Shown here: positions 43,070 to 53,818 of the stretch, in pieces
Numbering within the stretch: the first letter of the stretch is position 1
How the letters are laid out: every line of letters begins with the position of its first letter
DNA from: Methylobacterium sp. CB376
GTDB lineage: Bacteria > Pseudomonadota > Alphaproteobacteria > Rhizobiales > Beijerinckiaceae
Assembly: GCF_029714205.1 (NCBI RefSeq)
Contig: NZ_CP121648.1
Span: 1,302,001-1,366,000 of the forward strand
Reading direction: 5' to 3'
Length of the DNA: 64,000 nucleotides
Translations under genes and position numbers: made by a program
The notes under the pieces: generated by a model
Databases searched by the model: none
What the model saw: only the letters and a program-made list of their open reading frames with translations
Told to the model about the DNA's origin: nothing

Positions 43070-44113
43070 CTAATTCTTCGCGACGAGCGGACGAGGCTCC
43101 GGGGCGGCCTTAGGGGGAGCCACCCAGAGCGGGACGGCCACGGACACGAACAGGGTGGTGCCGACGAACCGGTTCTGCACCTCGACGTCGCGCAGCACCT
43201 TCACCCGCGTCGTGACCGGCGTCTGGCCCACCTTGAAGTCGTAGCCGAGCATGCCGCCCAGCGCCGTCACCCGGCCGCGGAACGGCCCGATGCGGTTGCC
43301 GGGGCCGCTGTCGTCCGTGAACTGCTGGTAGTGGAAGCCGACGAACCCGAGGGTGAACTCCTTCGTCAGGAACTTCGTGGCCGACCACTCGACGTGGAAC
43401 TCGTTGCCCGAGATGTAGCGGGTCGCCGGATTCTCGAAGTTGAAGGTTACGCCGGGCGTCACCGAGAGCTCGTAGCCCGCCACCGGGTCGAGGTAGGTGA
43501 GCGCGCCCGTGAGGTCGATAGCCGGCCGGTTCAGGGCCACGTTCGAGAGCTGGCCGACCTCGTAGGCCCCCGCCGGAATGTTCCCGCTCAGGTTCAAGCT
43601 CCAGTGGAAGTTGCCGGAGTGCCAACCGATGAAGGCGGACACAAAGGGGTCGCCGGCGTTAAAGGTCGAGTCGCTCACTCGTCCCCCAACGACGCGGTCG
43701 ATGCGGGGCGAGTACAGCAGGGTCGCCGCGCTCACGGTGGGCTCGCCGAACGGTATCGCGACCGAGAAGCCGAGTTGTCCCCCGAAGATCTCGACCGGCG
43801 TCACCCAGAGCGGGGTGACGAGATTGATGTTGGTGTCCTGGCGGACGTTCGCGGCCACCACGCCACCCGACTGGAAGACGCGGCCGCCGCCGAGCGCTCC
43901 GGAGTAGTGGTAGAAGTCATCCTCAAAGTAGAAGCCAGGCGGCGGAGTGACGCCCGCCAGGGGACCTCGGATACCCAGCAGGTAAACGCCCGTCGCGGCC
44001 TCGGCGGCCTCCGCCTCCCGCTCGAAGGGAGGGCTGCCGTACACCGCCGCTGCAAGCGCGAGGGCGGCAACGGCCCTCAGCGGCCTTGCGAGAGTGGCCC
44101 CGTTCCCTTTCAT
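43070..44113 (-). CDS. Outer-membrane beta-barrel transporter-like protein (phenol-degradation MetA/SphA type)
   Basis: 347 residues. A signal peptide (AVAALALAAAVYGSPPFEREAEAAEA) precedes repeated amphipathic beta strands: GVYLLGIRGPLAGVTPPPGFYFEDDFYHYSG, LGFSVAIPFG, FVSAFIGWHSGNFHWSLNLSG, TLGFVGFHYQQFTDDSGPG and VQNRFVGTTLFVSVAVPLW. This fits the MetA-pathway/SphA-like outer-membrane protein family. The substrate is unknown. It is minus-strand, upstream of the GCG_CRPN gene, from which it is separated by site A. ATG 44113 was chosen to give a normal signal peptide. Confidence 0.7.
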   Translation of the reverse strand: MKGNGATLARPLRAVAALALAAAVYGSPPFEREAEAAEAATGVYLLGIRGPLAGVTPPPGFYFEDDFYHYSGALGGGRVFQSGGVVAANVRQDTNINLVTPLWVTPVEIFGGQLGFSVAIPFGEPTVSAATLLYSPRIDRVVGGRVSDSTFNAGDPFVSAFIGWHSGNFHWSLNLSGNIPAGAYEVGQLSNVALNRPAIDLTGALTYLDPVAGYELSVTPGVTFNFENPATRYISGNEFHVEWSATKFLTKEFTLGFVGFHYQQFTDDSGPGNRIGPFRGRVTALGGMLGYDFKVGQTPVTTRVKVLRDVEVQNRFVGTTLFVSVAVPLWVAPPKAAPEPRPLVAKN

Positions 44114-44295
44114 GGTTGGCATTCTTCGCCCCGGCGTCGTTGCTACCAAGTCCAGGCTACGGAAGGTCCCGGATGACATAAATAGAAAACCCGAGCATCT
44201 CCTGGTTGCTGTCAACGGTGTTGAATTATTGCAACGGCATATTGCCGGCGAACCGTCGTGCCGAGATCCCTAAAATAAACGCGGAGCAGCATAAG

Positions 44296-44901
44296 ATGCG
44301 GGTGAACGGCTTAATTGATTGCAAGGCTCTCCTCGCATTGGCCGCTCCCGCGCCGTTGGAGCCCGCGCAGGCGGCTCCGCTGCCCGTCGCCGCGATGACC
44401 GATGTCGGGCCGGGCGTCACGCTCGTGCCCGTCGCGCGCCGGCACAACTTCCGCGGCGGCTTCCGTGGCGGCGGCTTCAGGGGCGGAGGCTTCCGTGGCG
44501 GTTTCGCAGGGCGCAGGATGGGCGGGTTCTGGGGTGGGTAGGGACGCCCGGGCTTCGCGGGCGGCGGCATCGGACGCCCCATCGCGGGCCGGGTCAGGCC
44601 TGGCTGGCATGGCGGCGGCGTCCGGCGCCCCATCGCGGGCAGGGTCCGACCGGGCTGGCACGGCGGTGGCGTCAGACGCAACGCCGTCGTGGTGCGCCGG
44701 AACGTTGTGGTCGGCGGCGTCTACCGTCCCTACGGCGCATGGTGGCCGGCCGGTGGCGCCATCGCGGCCGGAGCGGCCCTCGGCTTCGTCGGCGCGGCGA
44801 CGGCCGCCGCCTGGGCGGGCTCCCCGCCGGCCTCCGGCTACTGCTGGTTCTACACCGACGCGTCCCGGACGAAGGGCTTCTGGGACCGCTGCCCTCGCTG
44901 A
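44296..44901 (+). pseudogene. Gly/Arg-rich secreted protein interrupted by an in-frame TAG
   Basis: From ATG 44296 the frame encodes a short signal-like helix, FRGGGFRGGGFRGGF repeats and GRRMGGFWGG, then TAG at 44539-44541. The same frame continues without another stop to TGA at 44901: two copies of GRPIAGRVRPGWHGGGVR, then VVVGGVYRPYGAWWPAGGA, a hydrophobic Ala/Gly helix, and GYCWFYTDASRTKGFWDRC. That ending is typical of small secreted methylobacterial proteins, so the part after the TAG belongs to a real gene. The 15-base gap to aqpZ suggests co-transcription. Confidence 0.6.
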
Positions 44902-44916
44902 CCTGAGGAGGCTTCC

Positions 44917-45651
44917 ATGGACATCCGCAAGTGCGCGGCCGAAGCCATCGGCACGTTCTGGCTCACCTTCGCCGGCTGCGGCAGCGCCGTCGTCGCGGCG
45001 GCCTTCCCGCAGGTCGGCATCGGCCTGCTCGGCGTGTCGCTGGCCTTCGGCCTGACCGTGGTGACCATGGCCTACGCCATCGGCCACATCTCGGGCTGCC
45101 ATCTCAACCCGGCGGTCACGTGCGGGCTCGCCGCGGGCGGACGCTTCCCAGCACGCGAGATCCCCCCTTACGTGGTCTCGCAGGTCATCGGCGGGATCGC
45201 CGCCGCGGCGCTGCTCTACGCAATCGCGAGCGGCGCGCCCGACTTCGACGCGGCGAAGGGATTTGCCGCGAACGGTTACGGCGACCACTCGCCGGGGCAT
45301 TACGGCCTGGTCTCCTGCCTCATGGCCGAGGTGGTGCTCACGATGATGTTCCTGTTCATCATCATGGGGGCGACCCACGGCAAGGCGCCGGTCAGCTTCG
45401 CGCCCCTCGCAATCGGCTTCGCGCTGACGCTGGTCCACCTCGTCGGCATCCCGGTCACGAACCTCTCGGTGAACCCGGCCCGCAGCACGGGCCCCGCCCT
45501 TTTCGCCGGAGGCTGGGCCGTCGGGCAGCTCTGGCTGTTCTGGGTCGCACCGCTGCTCGGGGGGACGTTGGGCGGGATGCTCTACCACTGGATCAGCGCG
45601 GAGCCGTCGGCGCAGGTCACCGGCATGGTGCCGCCCGCCCCGGCGGAGTGA
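44917..45651 (+). CDS. aqpZ: Aquaporin Z-type water channel
   Basis: 244 residues, six membrane helices and both NPA half-helices: HLNPAVTCG and [11 protein letters not shown]. The Arg after the second NPA and the His in [18 protein letters not shown] fit a water-selective filter. Full-length for AqpZ. It permits rapid water flow across the inner membrane during osmotic change. GAGGAGG precedes the ATG. It starts the rightward arm that continues with the sulfatase genes after 94 bases. Confidence 0.92.
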   Translation: MDIRKCAAEAIGTFWLTFAGCGSAVVAAAFPQVGIGLLGVSLAFGLTVVTMAYAIGHISGCHLNPAVTCGLAAGGRFPAREIPPYVVSQVIGGIAAAALLYAIASGAPDFDAAKGFAANGYGDHSPGHYGLVSCLMAEVVLTMMFLFIIMGATHGKAPVSFAPLAIGFALTLVHLVGIPVTNLSVNPARSTGPALFAGGWAVGQLWLFWVAPLLGGTLGGMLYHWISAEPSAQVTGMVPPAPAE

Positions 45652-45745
45652 GCGGGAGAACGCTGCCGAAACCCCTGACACCCTCGATCCGGGCGCCGCG
45701 CGCACCCGGGCTCCATGACCGCGACCGACCCTTCAGGAGAGGACC

Positions 45746-47404
45746 ATGAGCGAGACACGGCGGCTGAACGACCTCGACGTGAAGCAGGAGGCGGGCCGGG
45801 CGTTCAGCCGCCGCGCGATGCTCCTGGGGGGGACCGCGCTGGCCGCATCCACGATGGGCGCCCAGGCACAGGCGCCCGCGCCGTCCCCGCAGCCCGCGCC
45901 CGCCAGGACCGGCGGCTCGGGCCGACCGGTCAACATCCTGGTCATGTTCGGCGACGATATCGGGCAGTCGAACATCAGCGCCTACACCTTCGGCCTGATG
46001 GGATACCGCACCCCCAACATCGACCGCATCGCCCGCGAGGGCATGATGTTCACCGACTACTATGCCGAGCAGAGCTGCACGGCCGGCCGCTCGTCCTTCA
46101 TCACGGGGCAGTCGACCCTGCGTACGGGGCTGTCGAAGGTCGGCGTGCCCGGCGCGACGGTGGGCCTGCAGAAGGAGGACCCAACCCTCGCCGAGCTCCT
46201 CAAGCCGCTCGGCTACGCCACGGGGCAGTTCGGCAAGAACCACCTCGGCGACCGGGACGAGTACCTGCCGACCAACCACGGCTTCGACGAGTTCTTCGGC
46301 AACCTCTACCACCTCAACGCCGAGGAGGAGCCCGAGCAGCGGACCTACCCGCGCGATCCCGAGTTCCGGAAGAAGTTCGGTCCCCGCGGCGTCCTCAAGG
46401 CGTCGGCGGACGGCAAGATCGAGGACACGGGCCCGCTCACCAAGAAGCGGATGGAGACCATCGACGACGAGACCTCGGCCGCCGCGATGGATTTCATGGA
46501 GCGCCAGGTTCGGGCCAGCAAGCCGTTCTTCTGCTGGTTCAACTCGACCCGGATGCACTTCCGCACCCACGTCGCGGCGGACCGCCGGAGCCCCCCGGGC
46601 CTCACAGCCCGGACCGAGTACGCCGACGGGATGGTCGAGCACGACGGGCACATCGGGCAGCTCTTGAAGAAGCTCGACGACCTCGGCATCGCGAACGACA
46701 CCATCGTCCTCTACACGACCGACAACGGCCCGCACATGAACTCCTGGCCGGACGCCGCGATGACGCCGTTCCGGAGCGAGAAGGACACGAACTGGGAAGG
46801 CGCCTTCCGGGTGCCCTGCATGATCCGCTGGCCCGGGCACATCCAGGCCGGATCGGTTTCGAACGAGATGGTCAGCGGGCTCGACTGGGTGCCGACGCTC
46901 ATGGCGGCCGCAGGTGATCCCGACATCACGGGCAAGCTCCTGAAGGGTCACACGGCCGGTGCGAAGACCTTCAAGGTTCACCTGGACGGCTACAACCAGC
47001 TTCCGTATCTCACCGGGCAGCAGGACCGTAGCGCCCGCAACAAGTTCTTCTACTTCAACGACGACGGCGACCTCGTGGCGATGCGCTACGAGAACTGGAA
47101 AATCGTCTTCGAGGAACAGCGTGCCCCGGGCACGATGCGGATCTGGGCCGAGCCCTTCACTACGCTGCGCATGCCGAAGCTGTTCGACCTGCGGGCGGAC
47201 CCTTACGAGCGCGCCGACATCACATCGAACACCTACTACGACTGGTTCGTCTCGCAGCCCTACCTGATCTTTCCCGCCCAGGAGGAAGTCGCCAAGTTCC
47301 TCGCGACGTTCCGCGAATTCCCCCCTCGCCAGCGGGCGGCGAGCTTCAGCATCGACCAGATCATCGAGAAGATGCGCCGTGCGACAGAGGCGCATAGCCA
47401 GTAG
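45746..47404 (+). CDS. Arylsulfatase, Tat-exported, type I (formylglycine-dependent)
   Basis: 552 residues. A twin-arginine signal (FSRRAMLLGGTALAASTMGA) is followed by the sulfatase fold: VMFGDDIGQSNISAY (metal ligands), CTAGR with C111 as the residue converted to formylglycine, GKNHLGD, TTDNGPHMNSW and RWPGHI. It hydrolyses sulfate esters in the periplasm; the substrate is unknown. The modifying enzyme needed for C111 is encoded three genes downstream of the aquaporin, which makes a self-sufficient module. Tat-exported folded proteins can be modified in the cytoplasm first. AGGAGAGG precedes the ATG. Confidence 0.9.
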   Translation: MSETRRLNDLDVKQEAGRAFSRRAMLLGGTALAASTMGAQAQAPAPSPQPAPARTGGSGRPVNILVMFGDDIGQSNISAYTFGLMGYRTPNIDRIAREGMMFTDYYAEQSCTAGRSSFITGQSTLRTGLSKVGVPGATVGLQKEDPTLAELLKPLGYATGQFGKNHLGDRDEYLPTNHGFDEFFGNLYHLNAEEEPEQRTYPRDPEFRKKFGPRGVLKASADGKIEDTGPLTKKRMETIDDETSAAAMDFMERQVRASKPFFCWFNSTRMHFRTHVAADRRSPPGLTARTEYADGMVEHDGHIGQLLKKLDDLGIANDTIVLYTTDNGPHMNSWPDAAMTPFRSEKDTNWEGAFRVPCMIRWPGHIQAGSVSNEMVSGLDWVPTLMAAAGDPDITGKLLKGHTAGAKTFKVHLDGYNQLPYLTGQQDRSARNKFFYFNDDGDLVAMRYENWKIVFEEQRAPGTMRIWAEPFTTLRMPKLFDLRADPYERADITSNTYYDWFVSQPYLIFPAQEEVAKFLATFREFPPRQRAASFSIDQIIEKMRRATEAHSQ

Positions 47405-47422
47405 GGCGTCAGGAGACCGGCG

Positions 47423-48459
<1,037 letters not shown>

Positions 48460-48463
<4 letters not shown>

Positions 48464-49437
48464 CGCATACGGCCCTTCTCGACCGCCCCCCCGCTCCGGA
48501 CGCGGTCCGGGATATGGTGTTCCTGCCCGGGGGCACGTTCCGCATGGGCTCCAACCGGCACTACCCGGAGGAGGCCCCGGCCCACCGGGTCCGCATCGAC
48601 GGCTTCTGGATCGACCCGACGCCGGTCACGAACGCGCAGTTCCGCGCCTTCGTGCGCGCCACCGGCTACGTGACCATGGCCGAGCGGAAACCCGACGCCG
48701 CCGACTACCCCGGCGCGCTGCCCCACATGCTCCAGGCCGGCTCACTGGTGTTCAAGCCGCCGAAGGGGCCGGTCAACCTACGGGATTGGGGCGCGTGGTG
48801 GCGCTTCAAGTTCGGTGTGCACTGGCGCCGCCCCTACGGGCCAGGCTCCTCCATCGCCGGGCTCGACGAACATCCCGTGGTGCACGTCGCCTACGCCGAC
48901 GCCGAAGCCTACGCGGCCTGGGCGGACAAAGAGCTGCCGACCGAGGCCGAGTGGGAATACGCCGCGCGCGGCGGCCTGGACGGGGCGGAGTTCGCCTGGG
49001 GCGACGAACTCACGCCCGGCGGCCGGCACATGGCCAACACCTGGCAGGGCGCCTTCCCGCACCAGAACCTGGCCGAGGATGGCTATGAGCGCACCTCGCC
49101 GGTCACGGCATTCCCGCCGAACGGCTACGGCCTTTTCGACATGACCGGCAACGTCTGGGAGTGGACGACCGACTTCTACGTCCCGAAGCACCCTGCCGAC
49201 GCGGCGAAGGCCTGCTGCATCCCGCAGAACCCCAGAGGCGGCCAAGCGGACGAGAGTTTCGACCCAAGCCAGCCCGGGATCCGTATCCCGCGAAGGGTGG
49301 TCAAGGGCGGCTCGCACCTCTGCGCGCCGAACTACTGCCGTCGGTATCGCCCGGCTGCCCGCCACCCCCACCCAGTCGACACCTCGACGAGCCACATCGG
49401 GTTCCGCTGCATCCGGCGGTCGGGAGACCGCCCATGA
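48460..49437 (+). CDS. Formylglycine-generating enzyme (aerobic, copper-dependent type)
   Basis: 325 residues, full FGE-sulfatase domain: MVFLPGGTFRMGSN, DGFWIDPTPVTNAQFRAFV, LPTEAEWEYAARGG and GLFDMTGNVWEWT. The two active-site cysteines are C288 and C293 in GGSHLCAPNYCRRYRPA, the five-residue spacing of catalytically competent FGEs, so this is not one of the cysteine-less relatives. It oxidises the cysteine in CxPxR/CxAxR of sulfatases to formylglycine using oxygen. The natural partner is the sulfatase encoded at 45746. It overlaps genes on both sides by four bases. Confidence 0.92.
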
Positions 49438-49853
49438 GCGTTCGGGGCCGGCTCGCCGGGCCCTGGAGGCGGCTGCTCCAGTCCCTGCTGCTGACGGGGC
49501 CGCTCGCCAGCGCTTCCGCGGCCCACGCACAGGCACCGCCGTCCAGCGTCGATGGATGGGACAACGCCTACTACCAGATCCTCGCGGAGAGCCTGCGCCG
49601 AGCCGGACGGGGAAAGTGGGTCTACACCTCCGATGGCCACCCCATCGGCCACATTGCGGATGTCCACACCGCGCCGGACGGCGTGCACGAGGTCGCGGTC
49701 GTCCGGGTGCGCCGCCTCCTGCGGGGCGGCGAGATCGCGCTCCCGGTCTATCGCTCGAGCCGGCAGAACGGACGGATCGTCTCGGCCGAGGACCGGCCGA
49801 CGATCCGCGCGATGGCGCGCGTGGACGTGGCAGCGGGGGATGGACGCCCATGA
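49434..49853 (+). CDS. Small secreted PRC-barrel-like protein
   Basis: 139 residues. A signal peptide (LLQSLLLTGPLASASAAHAQ) is followed by a beta-rich domain (GKWVYTSDGHPIGHIADVHT, VAVVRVRRLLRGGEIALPVYR) that resembles a PRC barrel in pattern, then IVSAEDRPTIRAMARVDV. Periplasmic. Function unknown; translation is coupled to the FGE gene before it and the metallopeptidase gene after it by four-base overlaps. Confidence 0.6.
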   Translation: MSVRGRLAGPWRRLLQSLLLTGPLASASAAHAQAPPSSVDGWDNAYYQILAESLRRAGRGKWVYTSDGHPIGHIADVHTAPDGVHEVAVVRVRRLLRGGEIALPVYRSSRQNGRIVSAEDRPTIRAMARVDVAAGDGRP

Positions 49854-50704
49854 GCCGCACGTCGGGTCGCGCGCTTGCCCTCGCCTCCGTCTGCGTCGTC
49901 TTGCCCATCGAAGCTGCAGAAGCACGCGGCGCAGCCTCCGCGGGCTCGGACCGCATCCGCGTCGTCTACGAGGCACCGAAGAAGGCGGCCTACCGCGAGA
50001 TCTACGATTCCATGCGTCGGAAGCGCGTGCTGGAGCGTGTCGGCGCCATCGTCGGGCTGGCCCGGCTACCGACCCGGCTGACGTACCGCCTCAAGGAGTG
50101 CGCCGGGGAGCTGAACGCCTGGTACGACCCCGAGAACCGGAGCGTGACACTCTGCTACGAACTCGTCGCCAGCATCCATGAGGTCGCGCCGAAGACCAGG
50201 TCGCCTGCTGGGGTCTCCCGCCACGACGCGCTCGTGGGTCCCGTAGCCCAGATCCTCATGCACGAGAGCGGGCACGCGCTCTTCGACCTCCTCCGCGTGC
50301 CCATCCTCGGGCGCGAGGAGGACGCGGCCGATCAGGTGGCGTCCTTCGCCCTGCTCCAACTGGGCGGCAAGGAGGCGCGCACGGTGGTGAACGGGAGCGC
50401 CTTCTTCTTCGCGACGACGGGCAAGGACGAGCCCGTCGACAAGGGCGGCTTCGCGGACGTCCACGGCTTCTCCTGGCAGCGCTTCTACAACCTCGCCTGC
50501 CTGGCCTACGGATCGAACGAGAAGCGGTTCGGCTACCTCGTGGCCAAGGGCTACCTGCCGAAGGAGCGGGCCGAGGGTTGCGGCGAGGAGTACGACCAGG
50601 TCGCCTTCGCCTTCGACAGGCTGATCGTCCCGCACCTGCGCGTGAGGCCGGGCCGCGGCGAGCGGCTGCGCCGCGCGTTCGAGCGTGCCGCGCGGGGACG
50701 GTAG
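49850..50704 (+). CDS. DUF4344-type putative metallopeptidase, secreted
   Basis: 284 residues. A signal-like N-terminus is followed by VVYEAPKKAAYREIYDSMR and LNAWYDPENRSVTLCYELV. The zinc signature HESGH is at H138-H142, followed by EEDAADQVASFALLQL, which supplies the likely third acidic ligand region. This matches the DUF4344 family of HExxH proteins. It acts in the periplasm on an unknown substrate. Last gene of the sulfatase arm; convergent with the DUF2721 gene, ten bases between the two ends. Confidence 0.75.
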   Translation: MSRTSGRALALASVCVVLPIEAAEARGAASAGSDRIRVVYEAPKKAAYREIYDSMRRKRVLERVGAIVGLARLPTRLTYRLKECAGELNAWYDPENRSVTLCYELVASIHEVAPKTRSPAGVSRHDALVGPVAQILMHESGHALFDLLRVPILGREEDAADQVASFALLQLGGKEARTVVNGSAFFFATTGKDEPVDKGGFADVHGFSWQRFYNLACLAYGSNEKRFGYLVAKGYLPKERAEGCGEEYDQVAFAFDRLIVPHLRVRPGRGERLRRAFERAARGR

Positions 50705-50713
50705 CCGCCGGGT

Positions 50714-51175
50714 TCAACGGGTTTCGGCTCGCCCGTCGCGAAGCGCGCGCTCGATGCGCGCGATGTCCGCGACCGAGAGGCGGATTTCCAGGAGAAGGAA
50801 GACCAGGGCGCTCGTGAACAGCGCCAGGGCGGCGATGAACAGCACCGCGATGGCGGGGCTGTTGTGGAAGCCGAACATGGCGTCGACGAAGGTCAGGATG
50901 ACCATCCAGCCCGTGACGATGCCGCTGTGCACGCAAAGGGTGATGGCCCACCGCGTGTGCCATGCCCGCCGGAGCGCGTCCCGGAGCGTGGCATCCCCCC
51001 ATCGTCCGTCGGCTCGCTCGCGGTCCGCCACCAAGGAGCGAACGACGTCCGCGATGCGGGTGAGGCGCAGGACCAGGAGGGACAACAGCCCGGCGACGGC
51101 TCCGAGCAGGAACGCCGGCGCGGTCGCGAGGCCGATGACGTGCGTGATCTCGTCGACCGGAACGTCCTTGAGCAT
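50714..51175 (-). CDS. DUF2721 integral membrane protein
   Basis: 153 residues from MLKDVPVDEITHVIGLATAP. Three hydrophobic helices (FLLGAVAGLLSLLVLRL, GIVTGWMVILTFVDAMFG, AIAVLFIAALALFTSALVFLLLEI) and a C-terminal DIARIERALRD follow the DUF2721 layout. Inner membrane, function unknown. Divergent from the MoxR gene across 124 bases that contain motif site B, about 60 bases upstream of this start. Confidence 0.8.
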   Translation of the reverse strand: MLKDVPVDEITHVIGLATAPAFLLGAVAGLLSLLVLRLTRIADVVRSLVADRERADGRWGDATLRDALRRAWHTRWAITLCVHSGIVTGWMVILTFVDAMFGFHNSPAIAVLFIAALALFTSALVFLLLEIRLSVADIARIERALRDGRAETR

Positions 51176-51235
51176 CGTCCTCGCGCCGGGCTGGGCCCGA
51201 GACTGAGGTCGCAGGCCGCCTTCGGTTGGCAAGGC

Positions 51236-51250
51236 TGTAACGGTAACAGG
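51236..51250. promoter_or_regulatory. Tandem GTAAC motif, site B
   Basis: CTGTAACGGTAACAGG: GTAAC twice with 6-base spacing; the outer CTG/CAG also makes it partly palindromic. It lies between the divergent DUF2721 and MoxR genes, about 61 and 50 bases from their start codons, an ideal place to control both. Confidence 0.6.
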
Positions 51251-51299
51251 GCTGACTTGGGCGTCCGCTCGTCCAAACTCCCGCGGGGAGCGCACCGGC

Positions 51300-52307
<1,008 letters not shown>

Positions 52308-52320
52308 CGAGGGGCACGCG

Positions 52321-53325
52321 ATGGCGCGGTCGATCGAGCGGCGCGGTGAGGTAGGTGACGGGAAGCCGTCGAACGGAGCGCGTGCCTACGTCGGCCTCGA
52401 CGCCCTCCTGCGCCTTCGGCATCGGGCCAAGGGCTTCAGCTTCCTGCCGCGGCAGCCCGTGCACAGCCTGCTCTCGGGCCGGCACGCCTCCCGCCTGCGC
52501 GGACGGGGCCTGAACTTCGAGGAGCTGCGCCACTACTTCGAGGGCGACGACACCCGCACCGTCGACTGGCTGGCGACCGCGCGCCTCGGAGCGCCGCACG
52601 TCCGCGTCTACTCGGAGGAGCGCGACCGGCCGGTCCTGCTCCTCGTGGACCAGCGCACCACGATGTTCTTCGGGAGCCGGCGGGCAATGAAGTCGGTCGT
52701 CGCGGCCGAAGTCGCGGCGCTCGCGGCCTGGCGGGTCACATCGCTCGGCGACCGGGTCGGTGCGGTCGTGTTCGGCGACGTCGACATGACCGAGGTGAGA
52801 CCGCAGGGGCGAGAGACGGGGGCCGTCCGGGTCATCGCCGAGGTCGCGCGTCGGAACGGACTTCTCGGTACCGGCGCCCCTTCTCCCGGAGCCGACGGGC
52901 AGCTCAACGAGGCCCTGCGCCGGGCCGAGCGCCTGGCGACGCACGACTGGCTCGTCTGCCTCGTCACCGACGCCGCGGGCGAGGACGCCGAGACCGCGCG
53001 CCTCGTCACGCGCCTCACGGCCCACAACGATGTCCTGACGGTGCATGTCCACGACCCGCTCGAACTCGAGCTCCCTGACGTGGGGCCCGCGGTGTTCAGC
53101 TCGGGCGAGGCACAGGTCGAGGTCGATTCCTCCTCGAAGAGCCTGCGCAGCCGCTACTCGGACGATCGCGCCGAGTGGCGGGAGCGCCTGGGCGCGCTCT
53201 CGCTCCGGCGAGCCATCCCCGTGCTCCCGGTCACGACCGCCCAGGATGTCGCGACCCAGTTGCAGGCGCTGATCGGGAGAAGGGCCGAGCGTCGTCTCAC
53301 CAGCGTCGGAGGGACAGCCCCATGA
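52321..53325 (+). CDS. DUF58 domain-containing protein
   Basis: 334 residues with the DUF58 core (HRAKGFSFLPRQPVHSLLSG, GRGLNFEELRHYFEGDDTRTVDWLATAR) and a VWA-like region where the usual metal-site motif is replaced by LLLVDQRTTMFFG. DUF58 genes are almost always next to MoxR genes, as here (13 bases). Probably cytoplasmic or membrane-associated. Its end overlaps the DUF4381 gene by four bases. Confidence 0.85.
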   Translation: MARSIERRGEVGDGKPSNGARAYVGLDALLRLRHRAKGFSFLPRQPVHSLLSGRHASRLRGRGLNFEELRHYFEGDDTRTVDWLATARLGAPHVRVYSEERDRPVLLLVDQRTTMFFGSRRAMKSVVAAEVAALAAWRVTSLGDRVGAVVFGDVDMTEVRPQGRETGAVRVIAEVARRNGLLGTGAPSPGADGQLNEALRRAERLATHDWLVCLVTDAAGEDAETARLVTRLTAHNDVLTVHVHDPLELELPDVGPAVFSSGEAQVEVDSSSKSLRSRYSDDRAEWRERLGALSLRRAIPVLPVTTAQDVATQLQALIGRRAERRLTSVGGTAP

Positions 53326-53816
53326 ACCCGGATCCCGGCAGCCTGGAGAACCTACGGGACCTTGCGGTGCCGGCCCCGGTGTCGTTCTGGCCCTCGGCAC
53401 CCGGCACCTGGATCGTGTTGGCGGGGCTCGCGGCCATGCTGGCCCTTTTCCTGCGGGATGTCCGGAGACGGCACCGCGCCAATGCCTATCGACACGCGGC
53501 TCTCGCGGAACTCGACGCCCTCGCGGCGTCGCCCCAGCCGTATGCCCGTGCCGTCGAGCGCGTCTCGGAGGTGATGAAGCGGGCGGCGCTGGTGGCCTTC
53601 CCGCGCGAGCAGGTCGCGCCCCTGAGCGGTGCGAGGTGGGCCGATTTCCTCACCGGAAGCGGCAGGGGCAGGCTCGATGCGCCCGCGTTGCGCAGGCTGC
53701 TTTGCGAAGCCTACGGCGCCCATGGTCCGGAGCCTGCCGACGTCCGCAGGTTGATCGAGCAGGCCCGCATCTGGGTCGCCGAGCACCGGCCAGCAGCCAA
53801 GGCAGGGGCGGGCTAA
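53322..53816 (+). CDS. DUF4381 membrane protein
   Basis: 164 residues. A single membrane helix (TWIVLAGLAAMLALFL) follows a short periplasmic stretch with PAPVSFWPSAPG, and the remainder is cytoplasmic and helical (AALAELDALAASPQPYARAV, LRRLLCEAYGAHGPEPADVR). This is the DUF4381 layout found in MoxR/VWA operons. It sits between DUF58 and the first VWA gene, overlapping the former by four bases. Confidence 0.8.
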   Translation: MNPDPGSLENLRDLAVPAPVSFWPSAPGTWIVLAGLAAMLALFLRDVRRRHRANAYRHAALAELDALAASPQPYARAVERVSEVMKRAALVAFPREQVAPLSGARWADFLTGSGRGRLDAPALRRLLCEAYGAHGPEPADVRRLIEQARIWVAEHRPAAKAGAG

Positions 53817-53818
53817 GC

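Noticed and set aside
44207..44226. Fifth member of the GTAAC motif family (CTGTCAACGGTGTTG)
   Set aside because: It lacks either GTAAC pentamer in exact form; too degenerate to include.
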